Origin: Dasyornis broadbenti
Lineage: Eukaryota > Chordata > Aves > Passeriformes > Dasyornithidae
DNA: 64,000 nucleotides
NCBI GenBank assembly: GCA_013397935.1
Contig: VZRN01002985.1
Coordinates: 1-64,000, forward strand
Reading direction: 5' to 3'
Shown here: one piece after another, positions 12,105 through 23,500 of the stretch
Layout of the letters: every line of letters begins with the position of its first letter
Position numbering within the stretch: position 1 is the first letter of the stretch
Translations under genes and position numbers: made by a program
Notes under the pieces: model-generated
Seen by the model: only the letters and a program-made list of their open reading frames with translations
What the model was told of the DNA's origin: nothing
Databases searched by the model: none

Positions 12105-12940
12105 AGGAGAGGTACTGACTCCAAGACAGACCTGCTTCTGGTCATTGCCAAGCTGTCAGCAATGGTGGTAGCACCTTTGGGATAAAGAATTCATGAAGGG
12201 GGAAAAAAAGTTACTGGGCAGAAGCAAATTGCAGCCAGAGAAGGGAGACTATGTGAGAGGAACAACTCTGCAGACACGAAGGTCAGTGAAGAAGGAGTGG
12301 CAGGAGATTCTCCAGCCACCAGAGCAGAGATTTGCCTGCAGCTGGTGGTGCAGACCATGGAGAGGCAGCCATGCCCCTGCAGCCCATGGACATCCAGGGT
12401 GCAGCAGAGATCCACCTGCAACCCATGGAGAACCTCATGCAGGAGCAGGTGATCCTGTGGGTAGCCCATGCCGGAGGAGACTCCTGGCAGAACCTGTGGT
12501 CCCACGGAGGACAAACACTGGAGCAGTCTGTTCCTGATGGACTACACTGCATGGAAGGACTCACTTTGGAGAAGTGTTTGAATGACTGTCTCCTGCTGGA
12601 GCAGGTGGAGAGTGTGAGCAATCCTCCCCATGATGAGGAAAGAGCAACAGAGACAACACGGGATGAACTGACTGGAGCTCCCATTCCTGGTCATCCTGTG
12701 CTGCTGCTGAGGAGAAGATAGAGAATTCAGGAGTGAAGTTCACCCCAGGAAGAAGGGAAGGATGAATGAAAAATGTTTTAAGATTTGGGTGTATTTCTCA
12801 TCATCCTGTGCTGATTTGATTGATAATAAATTAAACTAATTTCCCCAAGTTGAGTATGTTTTGCCCATGACTGTAATCAGTGAGCGATCTCTCCCTATCC
12901 TTTTCTTGAGCCACAAGCTTTCCATTATATTTTCTCTCAT
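12105..12940 (+). mobile_element. second avian LTR-like copy, related to the 6689-7770 element, ends truncated
   Basis: This shares with the first LTR the block around 12256-12300 (AACAACTCTGCAGACACGAA, then GGTCAGTGAAGAAGGAG), the recurring CTGCAGCCCATGG and GGAGCAGGTG modules, and an AATAAA at 12825-12830 followed by TTTTGCCCATGACTGTAATC. The direction is plus. It lacks the TTTGGCCAGGGTCAAAC ending of the first copy; similarity stops near TATATTTTCTCTC at about 12938. The left edge is uncertain and placed where the GACTCCAAGACAGACCTG block begins. It is clearly a different subfamily or an older copy, since it diverges strongly from the first. The plus-strand open frame at 12332-12721 runs through the modules and does not resemble any viral protein. 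There is no internal retroviral region. Confidence 0.65.
12825..12830 (+). terminator. AATAAA polyadenylation signal in the second LTR-like copy
   Basis: AATAAA sits within GATAATAAATTAAAC, ahead of a T-rich segment. It is at the same relative place as the signal at 7582-7587 in the first LTR and supports plus-strand orientation. Confidence 0.55.
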
Positions 12941-15900
12941 TTCATGTTCAAATATAACATGGCAGGCTATTTCCTCATACCATTTTGTTGACCCCTAGCT
13001 ATCTCTGTGTCCCAGCAGGCCCAAATAAGTCTTTAATGAGAGTGGACAGCTCTGCCACACTCCCCCAGTGCCCATGCAGAGCTCTTCCCAAAGCAGTCAC
13101 AAGGGTAAGGTGTCATTTCCAGAGGGTCATTTTCAGTGCAGGATTTTATCTTGGGAATGGTTAACACTTTAGAATTAGAGGGTAATGCAGTGCCTGCAAA
13201 CAACACAGCATTACTCAGATGGAAAGCAAATCAAAGCAGAGATCAGAGCCGATAACAACTGCAAGGTCTGCTCCAGGTGCAGAACACGAACATGGTTCCT
13301 AAGTATTACACACAACACCTGTCCTTCTACAAAGAGAACAGCAGCAGCTAACACTGACCAGCGCCAGCCCTGGCAGGGACATTGCCCAGGCTGATAAGAA
13401 GCACCAACACACTATGGAGTAAATAGAACCCTGTTTTCCCAGGGAGAGTAGATTGCAATGTGAAGAACAAACATTTCAGTGAGTCACTTCCTGTGTTAAG
13501 GACATACAAACCTACGGTCTAAAGGTTCAACGCTGACACAGTATCAGGGTGTGATTTTCCTCAACAGCAAATCACAGAACCAGTTTGGAGGTCACTTAAG
13601 AGGCAAAAACTGCTGTTAGAATGCTGCTGGCTCCTCCAGGGCAGTGCAATAACATGCTGCATCTAGAACCTGGATTCAACAGCTGTATTTTCATGATGCT
13701 TAACCATGACCATTAACTCATGTGATTTTCAAATCAAAGGACTGCATTTTATCTACCACAGTTTTTTTTCCCCATGCCAATGACATTAAGTTAAATAAAG
13801 AAATTCATATACACAAAAAGAGCTTCATGTTGTTTGTGGGTTTGTATTCTCAAGGTATGATTAGTGCCTGGTTAGAAGAGTTCCAATCTGACTATCCAAA
13901 ATTATGTCCAATTGGTATCTTTCCTTCTTGTGACCGTAGATCTCAAAAACTAAACAGAAAATAAAAAATAACCCTATCACTGACCATTTTGTTTTTAAGA
14001 AGATGATATAATCTCATGTCAACGCATGACACTCTCTCTAGGAGCCCCTGCACATAAATCTTTTTATCTTTACCTGAGGAACCAACAGTAGTAGTGCTGG
14101 AAATGGAAATATGAAACCTTTCTTATGGAAAAACGTTGACTAGAATAGAATGGAACTTCAAGTTACTGCATATTAAGCTCAGGTACAATAATTCAGCAAG
14201 ATATTCAAAATTTCCCAGACACGTAGTATCTCCCAAGTGTGAGAAGTACTTTGCAGAGATTATGTATCTTGTTATTGTACTCAACTTCAGCTCCTGTGGT
14301 AAAGAAAGCTAAAATGTTAACTTTAATAAACAACCACCCTGGCACATTAGCTGGTGTAAAGCAGACTGACCAAGAAGTAAGACATCTTATTCCTCAAGGA
14401 ACATTCTTCAAGCAACTGTTTTCAACTATTCACTTGTAAATACATTTTCCAGTTGCCTCCCTAAATTGCAGAAATTGTGTCGTAAATGAGGACTATTGAT
14501 GGTCTGCTGAATCCTGTCACCTCTCTGAAGCACCAGGATCAACACATCCCCAGAGTGCCAGGCACCACAGGTCACATGGCTGTACATTTCTACCAGAAGT
14601 GGGAAAGATACATATCCCATTTTATTTCTGACAGTATCATGTTTTATTTCCTTTCCTATGCCAGTCGCATTTACCAGCTAATAAAACATTCTTGCTTTGC
14701 CCTGCCCCATCTGCCTTCACTAAAAATGTAACCCTGCTTACATTTTTGATGTGCCAAACAAATTCCTACTGCTTCCTGATATGAGGTCATTCCAGGCAAA
14801 CACTGGTATGTCATCTCTTCTCCCTCCTGTCACCTGCTACTGCAGATTCATACTTAGGATTCTGCAGACAGGCACTGATGGGGAATAGTATGTAACATCT
14901 CTGAGTCATATTCTTTGTGAAAATGGCAGACCTTTTCAGGAGGGCAAACAATCCGTTTCAACAGCAAAGAGCTTGTCCAAACATCTTCAGTACTATTACT
15001 TTCTCAGAAAATCATATTTTAAAAATCTATAAATGGGACTATTTTAAGTTAATTTCTCTAGAGTGTGCTCTTTTCAATGTTCACAAGCTGCAAGCTCTAA
15101 ATAATTAACAGCCATTTTATCAGCAGTTTCATTTTGTTTTAATGAAGATGTATATCCCATCAGGGTAACAAAATCAACAACATTCACTGAGACAATGACT
15201 ACAATTTCCTATATTAAGCCTACAGGGGAAAAGATATTCAGGATTAAACAGCCCTGTCATTTCCTTCTCTAGAGGAGTACCTTTCTAGATGCATTATCAA
15301 TAGGCAAGGAAAACTGCTTTACAAAAAGAGGTATATTTATACCATCAAGAAATTAAGCCAAAAGTGAAGTAGCACTGTGTTAATAAGAAATGCATTTATA
15401 AAAAAGTGCTAACAAGTCACAATTCACAAGCTTCCTAAACGCTTAGGATATTAAGACATTGCAAAAGAGATGCCAGTAGTGCTGGCACTCATGAATGAAC
15501 GTGGGGCTGGTTTCCAAGCCTAGATGTTTAGGAGGTGCATTTTCCCAGCCTTTTAACACTTGTTTTAAAAACTGTCTCTCCAAAATAGGCATTGGGCCCC
15601 ATGATGCTCCAGGGGGAAGTACAGAGTGGGAACCCAAAACCTTCCAGCTCCATCTGAAATGTAATTGGAGGCCTCGAGGTACCACTGACAAAAGCCAGTT
15701 TATATGGAAATATCTCCTCTAAAAGAAGACATGTCAAAACTTCCCAATTCAGCAAATAAATCAATGTGGAAATACATCCTTGCCTGTCTGACCAGCTACA
15801 GACACACATCACATCACCCTCAAATGCCTACAGCTGAGCAGGGGAGTGCTCAGGCTCCTGAACTCCAGTTCACTTAGCACTTTCCCTTAATGAGATAAAA

Positions 15901-16634
15901 AGCATTTGCAACATGTACACAGTGAACACTCCAAAATTACATCTACAGAATGTGGGTTTGGCTAAATAAGATAGTTTTTCACCCTGTTTATTTCTCCTAA
16001 ATATGTAGACAAACTGGGCTTTAAAAATACATTATAGCGTTTTTTCCATATTAATTTGGGGAAAAAAATAGTTCCTAAAAGTAAAAAGTACTTATAAGAA
16101 CCATCAGAAAGTCTAAGTTAGTCAAAGCTAACACCTTTCAGAAAAAGTAACCAGAAGGTCGTATTTTTAAAACAGACCTTGTTTAGTAACAGGAAGCATA
16201 CATGGGCAAGGTCAGTGTTGGGAGTCTCCTGCCTTTCTCTCAAAGAAAAGAGAAAATCTCTGGACCATAGGAAATTACAACAGTTTTAGAAAATCCCAGT
16301 GGTGTGAGGGAAAACACTTCAAATAAATCTGTAAGCCCCCAAAACAATGTCTAGGGACAGCAGATGTTCTTCCCCCCCACCAGTTTGTTCGAAGACTCCC
16401 ACACTCCCTAGGAGAGGTGCAGTATTTGCATTGATTACAGTGGGTATTCAGATCCAGACTCATACAGATGGAGAAACTGAGACGAAGAGGTGCATAAGGA
16501 AGGACAGGCTGTGCCTGTCCTTGCTGAAAAACACCCATCCTCTCTGAATACACAAAGATAACGGAAAAATACAGACGTCTGAATATACTTTTTCTTCAGA
16601 CTTTAATATCTTTATAATGTAAAACAGAGCCTGC

Positions 16635-16656
16635 AAAAAAAAAAAAAAAANNNNNN
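16635..16656. other. A homopolymer followed by a 6-base assembly gap
   Basis: Sixteen A residues are followed by six N, then AAGAAAAAAGG. The true run length and any inserted sequence are unknown. It may be only an unresolved homopolymer. Alternatively it could be the poly(A) tail of a retroposed copy, but nothing recognisable precedes it. Confidence 0.9.
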
Positions 16657-17506
16657 AAGAAAAAAGGCAAGTCCTAAATTTAGGCTGAAAACTACTTTGG
16701 GAATACATATTTTCTTTTGCTGCATTGTGATATGTGACTGACATAGCAGTGCCTTGGCTGAAATGCTGCCAAAATAAAATACAATCATCACTGTAACTCA
16801 ATTGACTCATTATAAGTCAATTCTGAAATTAAATCAGCAATTCAGATTCATCTTACGGTCAACCGTTCTTATGTAGGAGGTTTTCCCCTACCCATCTTCA
16901 CCAGGAAGCATTTCTGTTAAATAAAAATGACAACAATAATACAGGTCCAGATGTAGCCATGAGAAAATAAAATGACACGTAGGTACCAAAATCCAAAAGC
17001 AAAACCCCAGAGCTTTATCTCAAATCTGTAAGCTGCTAAAATTCCAGGCATTAGCCTAAGAATTGGTAATTTTATTCATAGCCTCACTAGATAAAAGCCA
17101 TCAATAAGACTGGGAACAAGATCAAAGCCCAGCCCAGGGCATTAAGCAAAAAAATACAAAAAAACCCTAGCTGTGATTAGGACTATGTTCCTTATTTCTT
17201 CCACAAGCAATACAGCTTTATCAGAAAGAGTGATAACATTCCATGATGGTCCTAAGCAAAGACAAAGCCAGGCGACTGAAGACCTCTCCTAAGTTTAGGA
17301 ACTATGAATTCGAATCTTCTTAACCAAAGCCAGGTGTAGAACACATTTCTTGCACAACTACTGCAAACCACGTAGAAAAATAAGCATGCAGGTCCTGCCG
17401 CCACCAATATACGGAAGAATAGGAGCAATTCCTGTGACTTGGGTAGCTGGCTACTGAGCTCATTTGTCAGTCTTGGGGTTGGGGACGCTCTGTAAAAAGC
17501 TTTGCA

Positions 17507-17563
17507 CATAAGTACCAAAATTGCAAAATTTAAATTGCTGCATAAGTACCAAACTTTAAATTG
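17507..17563. repeat. short imperfect tandem duplication
   Basis: The block starting CATAAGTACCAAA at 17507 is repeated at 17541. Both copies end in TTTAAATTG. The second lacks about nine bases in the middle. It looks like replication slippage. Confidence 0.6.
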
Positions 17564-20129
17564 TCACACAGCATCTTCAGTGCCTAAACCTTTGCAAATC
17601 AGTTCTGTAGCCCACAGAACCTCTCACCTCTCAATCTTTCACCGATGCAACAGAAAGGTTTTTCTTTCTTGCAGCTCTCATGCTGCTATTCTCCCATGTA
17701 CATTCCTACACCTGCAAGCCCTCTAAAGGCAGGTTCTCTGGAACCTGGAGACATTCTCAATGGCCTAAGATTCACCCCTTCCTTACTCCCTTTTTCTCCC
17801 CCATGATTGCAGCCTTTGCCTTATATTAGGGGGCCCAGTAATAGCCTGAACACAGTTTACCAACAAAGCAGCATGCAGCAGCTGCCTCAGATCACAGCCT
17901 TTTCTAATCAGCACCAATTCCATCTATCACAAGCAGGTAAAATCCAACAGGGAATTTGAGTCAGCCAAGGTGAAACCCCCACTTACTATGGGAAAGATAA
18001 GGGGGCTCCACCTGCTGAACTGGATCCAAGTGAGTCCAACTGTTTGAAGTAAGTTCAGAATTACAGGGGGAGGATTTGTTAATACACAGAAATTACCTGT
18101 TCCTGCCATTTCTTCTCTGCATTAATATTAATTCATAACCATGATCACCAATCAGAGCAACTAAAATGGGTTGTAGTTTGAACTCTACTAGTAGTTAGTA
18201 GATAAAAACTAACTTGCAAACTACTTTTTTCTCATGTCATATAACAATTAAAATTTTGTTGTGAGAAATCTAGCAACTGAAGTATTGCACAAACCATAGC
18301 CTCAGAGGCTAAACAATTCATTAGTATTCATAGCAGTAAGAGTTTTATAGCAAAATACTTCACTGGCACAAACAATTCTATACCTTCTTTCAGTTTCATT
18401 AAAACCAAAACTTCTGAAAGCCAAGAAATCCACCGTGTTAAGACACAATGCAATCCTTCCACAAAACTGTTAACTAAATATGAATTTTCAGACTGGCGTA
18501 GAAACTATGCTTAATCATTATAACATAGTTTCTTGACAAAGGCATTCAAAATAATTCTGCAGTTGAGAGATTCGACAGAGCGAAACCACAGTACTTAATT
18601 AAAAGGGGAAAAGAAGGTAAAAAGGAGTAAAAAAAAAAGAACATTTGAAAGCAAATTTCATCCTTCAACTAACCCAAGAAATAATGAGAAAGAAACAAAA
18701 GGGAAGACAAACAACCATCTATCTGTATATTGATTGTTCACCCAGTCTTAACATGAACTCGGTGTCAGACACATTCAAAAACTTTTTAACAGAATGAAAA
18801 TTACAAATACTAACCTTCAGATTATATCACTCTGTTTTGCTAAAAATCAGTCAGAAATCCCAGTTTCTCCACTGAAATATAAGATTATACTATGCCAAAA
18901 CCACCACAGGATATTTACAGATGTGTATGAACAATTATGATATGTAAAGCAAAGTGAATAAACATGTACAGACAAAACCTAATTTTAAAAAATGATGTCA
19001 ATAAAACATAAAAGGGCAGAACACCAAGACAGCTTTAACTTTTGTAATACATAATAGACAAATGAGAGAAAGTGAGTATTTTGTCAATTCTACAGACCAC
19101 AATGATACACTTCTGAAAAAGCTGACCACTGATATGAGATCTCATGGGGTAAGGTGCAGGAAAAGAGGTTCAGAGATTGACTTGAAGCAAAAACTCAAAA
19201 GTTTCAGACTATACAATTTACATATTTACAAAATTATCTAATCTTGAAATTCAACTCATCACTTGTGTCTAGATTTTTCATGTAAACTCTGGGTATATAT
19301 TGCTTAAATACTCTTAATGTAAATGCATACCAAGTTTTTATGTTGTATCACTTCAGTAAGAAAAAACAACTACATCTAAAATCCTGACTAAGTACTTGGA
19401 ACACAGGGAAAACTGGTCCCTCAGAGGTCAATAGCAGAACACCACAGTATGGTAAAATTCACTGTATGATAGGGTTACAATGTATGTTTAAGATACCCAT
19501 ACTTGACTGTGTAGATGGAAAAGCCTAAATGTCAACTCAAACATCTAATTGTAAACGAAAACTCATTCTCTGAAGGCATAATCTTTTGCTTCCATACACC
19601 AACCCAAAAATAAAGATCACAGGCAATGAAAAAACAACAAGAAGGCTATGTAGTTTGAAGACCAAATATTTTCTTTACTTCAAAAATATATCTTTATATT
19701 CAAATTCCAAGTTGTTGCAGTGTAGTAGGAATATGCAATCATAAATGTAATTTATCTTGATCATTTGCATTCCCTGGCAAACTGAGCTCAGGCAAAACAT
19801 TTGGTTTTCAGTGAAGACCTCAGTTACCTTGTCTTCTGTCTGGGTTCATTGTAATGCAAAACAGTCGAGAACTAAGCCTCAGGGTCATGTAATCCATTCT
19901 CCACTAAACTGTGAATTGCCTCACAATCGAACTTCATCCAATAATGAATGAATTTTCTCATCATCCATCACAAGAACTCTTCAGAGTATATGTGGAATTT
20001 TTAAATTTTCTTTTAAGATGAACACACAAAAGTACAGGAGTTGCACAACTGATTTTGTTTCTTAAAATCTTGAAGAACATAAGGTCAGTTTAACAGTTAA
20101 CCATGTAAAAAGCTGAATCAAAATTGAAA

Positions 20130-20517
20130 GAAATTAGAGAATTGAAAACTTTATTTCTTCACCAGGATTGATGCCTTGGCATACTTCTAATCATTCTCCT
20201 TGCATGGAGAGGATGTTTTTCATTCTTGACCTTAAAACAGGACACACATGAAAAATGTACTTCATCCCTTCTTGCTTGATGATGTTACAATTCAGCAGTT
20301 AAATATTGTCTGTTGTTGTTTGCATACTTGAATCCATTTGGCCAAACAATAATTTTAAAAACAGTAATTATCACAATCATAATTTAACCCCTGGAAAATT
20401 AATTCCTAAAGAAATTCTTAGAACTAATATATGGCCTCCACATAATTAGGCAGCAGGACTCTTCTGCATTGGCTGCATCAAAGATCACTTTTTTGATAAG
20501 TTTCAGTGGTAAATGCT
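20130..20517 (-). other. NUBPL: NUBPL 3' untranslated region (predicted)
   Basis: This follows the TGA at 20518-20520 on the minus strand and continues to just past the AATAAA signal at 20150-20155. I found no other AATAAA on this strand between the stop and that point, so a 3' UTR of roughly 380 bases is the simplest model. The cleavage position is inferred. Longer alternative ends further left cannot be excluded. Confidence 0.5.
20150..20155 (-). terminator. NUBPL: AATAAA polyadenylation signal of NUBPL
   Basis: The plus strand reads TTTATT, which is AATAAA on the minus strand, about 360 bases after the stop codon. T-rich sequence follows in the minus direction, as is usual for cleavage regions. 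Use of this site is inferred. Confidence 0.5.
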
Positions 20518-20580
20518 TCAAGCAGGAGGTACTGGTAGTCTTCTTACTATTTCCATAGCTATCTTTAGATAGGCTTTAGC
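20518..20580 (-). CDS. NUBPL: NUBPL last coding exon and stop
   Basis: 63 bases encode AKAYLKIAMEIVRRLPVPPA and a TGA stop. AKAYL.IA.E.VRRLP is the C-terminal amphipathic helix of NUBPL; the final VPPA differs from the mammalian end as I recall it, which is normal for the tail. The acceptor is TTTCTGTTTTTGCAG, in phase 0 with the preceding exon. Confidence 0.92.
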   Translation of the reverse strand, partial: AKAYLKIAMEIVRRLPVPPA

Positions 20581-23500
20581 CTGCAAAAACAGAAACATAT
20601 ATTGAGCACCTTCCATCTTCTATAAAAAGGAGTATTTCACAACTAGTTAAGTATTTGTTCTTTCACACACATAGAGAAAACCAAAGATGTTTAAATAAAT
20701 GGATTCAATTTAGCCTGTATTCAGGAAAAATGATGCATTAATACAGAGAATAAGGACTAGCATTATATAAATAATTGGGGGAGTTTGTAAAATTTAACTT
20801 GGGTATTATTCTAAGAATAGAGCTTGAGTGAACAATTTGTCTTTAACAGCAAACAGAGTCAATAGTCTTCTGGAAGAGAAGTGATGAAGAGGACATAGAC
20901 CCTTTAGTCCCACAGGTATTATTAATCATAAACTTCCCTCATCCTGACAACCAAGATGCACTGTGCACAGGAGAGAGAGAATCAGAGAAAAACATAATAT
21001 TAAAAAAAATTTTTTTGGAGACAATTAATTCATTACAGACTGGACTATCGCAATGTCTGGAATTTCCTATTCAGACACTTAAAAATAAAGTATTTTCAAA
21101 AAATGTGTCTTTCCAAAAGACTGAAGTGGGTATTGAAGAGAACTAATTCCGCAACACTGGAGTTGATACAGTTAAATCTCTCTTTCACACCAACCTGTGG
21201 CATCTGGTCAAACACCCTGAGCTGGAGGGCACAATAGCACTGAACTGCAGGACTGTGGAGAGCAATCCAAGTCAGCATACTTACATTAAAATCTCTAAAA
21301 AGCATGACACAGCTAGGACCATGATCAATCCAACATTATGTATTTAATGTCAAGGGACATATGTAAGAACACAGCATAAAATCCAACACAGAACAAACCA
21401 CAAAATTAAACCAAATTATTCCTGTACGAAGCTCAACAACTTGTCAAAATAGAACATCTTTTAAAAATCTCACATATTTATATAAGAATGATTAATTAAA
21501 ATAGTATCTTTGTGTGTATGTATATACACATTGCACATTATTCCAGAGGTTGATTACTTCCACTGTGGAAAATGCACACCTTATCTGTAATTTGAATTTG
21601 TCATACTTCAATTTCCAGCTGCTGCATCATGTTCTGTGTCTGTCTAGTGCACAGCAAGGTCCCCTAACCACAACCCAATTACTACATTTTCTCCAGTAAG
21701 TCTGCACACAGAGACACACTGACAACCTTCCCTATTTTGCCTGAACGTATCCCCACAATAAGCCCTACTGCACTGATCTTTCCTGTCTTCTGCAGGATGG
21801 CTCTAACCACAAATTAGACCTCGTATGCTTGATGAGCCTTTAAAATAGCAAACTGACACATGCCAGAGGCCAGAGCTTGAGGGCAGGAACAGAAGGTCTG
21901 TCTTGTCACACCAGGGCCACCAGTACAGACTGTCACTGGTCTGAACGAGCTGTCAGCATTTTGCAGGGACACATACTACTCATGTGTCTCCTCTGTTTTT
22001 AGGGATTGCTCCTGGCTTGTAGGATTTTCTTTTCTAGCACTCCCACCCTCAACACCTCATAGTCTTAATGCTCACATCCCCTTAAAACTAAAGCCAAACA
22101 ATTTTCTGAGTTTGTAAGGAATGCACCAAGGTAGAATTGTTTCCAAGTATGACTTTGTGGCAAGAACGATGGAATGAACTATAGAACTCAATTCACAATC
22201 ACAAATTTCAAACTTCTATGGCTAGGGTTGCAGTCAATTGGGTCACAGCCTGTGTGCAACACTCACCTCACTCAGCTGTTAACTCTCTGGGTGGTCCAGC
22301 TACTCCCCAACTAACCACCCACCTACACAAGATAACAGGCTAACTTGATATAAGGTGACTGACTGAAGTCAAGCCACCTTTGCAGTTAAGTGTTTGACTA
22401 ATTGGTGTAGGAGTACTCCAGGTGGGAATTTTGAACTATCTTGAACAGTCCCGCAGGCAGCTCCAGCTTTGCACAGATCAATTCATGCATTTTTATGAGT
22501 CAATTAACAACCTGCATACAAAACCTGGCCCCTTCTAAAGACTGCCCAGGCTGTTTGCCTGCTCCAGAGTTGATGAAATTGTACACAGTTAGAAATCCAC
22601 CCTAAACACACTTGATTGCTTGTAGAAGTGTTACCCTATGTCACGATACCAATAAACTTAAGATACTTTTCCCACAAAATGCTGTTAATGAGTATCCGCG
22701 CAACACTTTCGCCATGTACACTGACTCTCCTTTGCCAAGCCGCTGATCTGCCGCTTTGCAACAGGAGGTTCTTAGTGCAGCTCATTGCCACCAGCATGCC
22801 AGCATTACCTAGACATAGTGTTCTCAGCAACTGATCTTGCCTACTAAGCTTCCGTATTTTTGTTTTCCTGGACCACTACTTTGTCTGCTGAACAGACCAG
22901 CATGTCATACATGTCCTTACAGAACTCTACCAGTAACCTCATTTTGGCAAAAAACTGTTTTGAGCCTTGGTTTCCTACCTTAGAACAAATAATTTAGCTA
23001 TGAGCAAGGACATCTTTATCAGTCAACATACCTGAAAGGTCTAAATGGGATCCTGGTGACTGTCAATATGCATTACATAAAAACAACCCTACATATATTG
23101 AATAATTGCTCCTACTCGTGATCTTTTCAATGGGGCATACATAGACAGAGAGCACAGCTCAGTTCAGCTGGTTAATCCATCATTTCTAAGCAAAAGCAGT
23201 TGGGCTGCAACTAAAAATGGACAGGGTTTACTATTTCCTTTCTGGCTGGAAAACCAGCAGACAAAAAGTAAAGGATGAGTTCTTATTCATCACTCATAAC
23301 TATTTTCATTTTAAGAGGATAAAAGTCAATTTCTCAGGTCAGTTATTCCCTTTATGTTTGAAAGCTCTAAAGGAATGGTTTATAGACTGTCTTTCTGAAA
23401 ACCTTTTTTTTTTTGCAGATGGACAACTTTATATTTAACAACAACATATCGGTTATCATTCCTGCCACTTCATGAGGATGAAGAAGTGCACAGGAAGACA

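Larger units (their letters stand above)
12941..20129. other. gene-free stretch between the second LTR-like copy and the NUBPL 3' end
   Basis: This is AT-rich sequence with no recognisable exon, RNA gene or repeat family. It includes the A run and N gap at 16635-16656 and a short tandem duplication at 17507-17563. Open frames at 15443-15812 and 16275-16553 have no family resemblance and no splice context. Confidence 0.55.
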
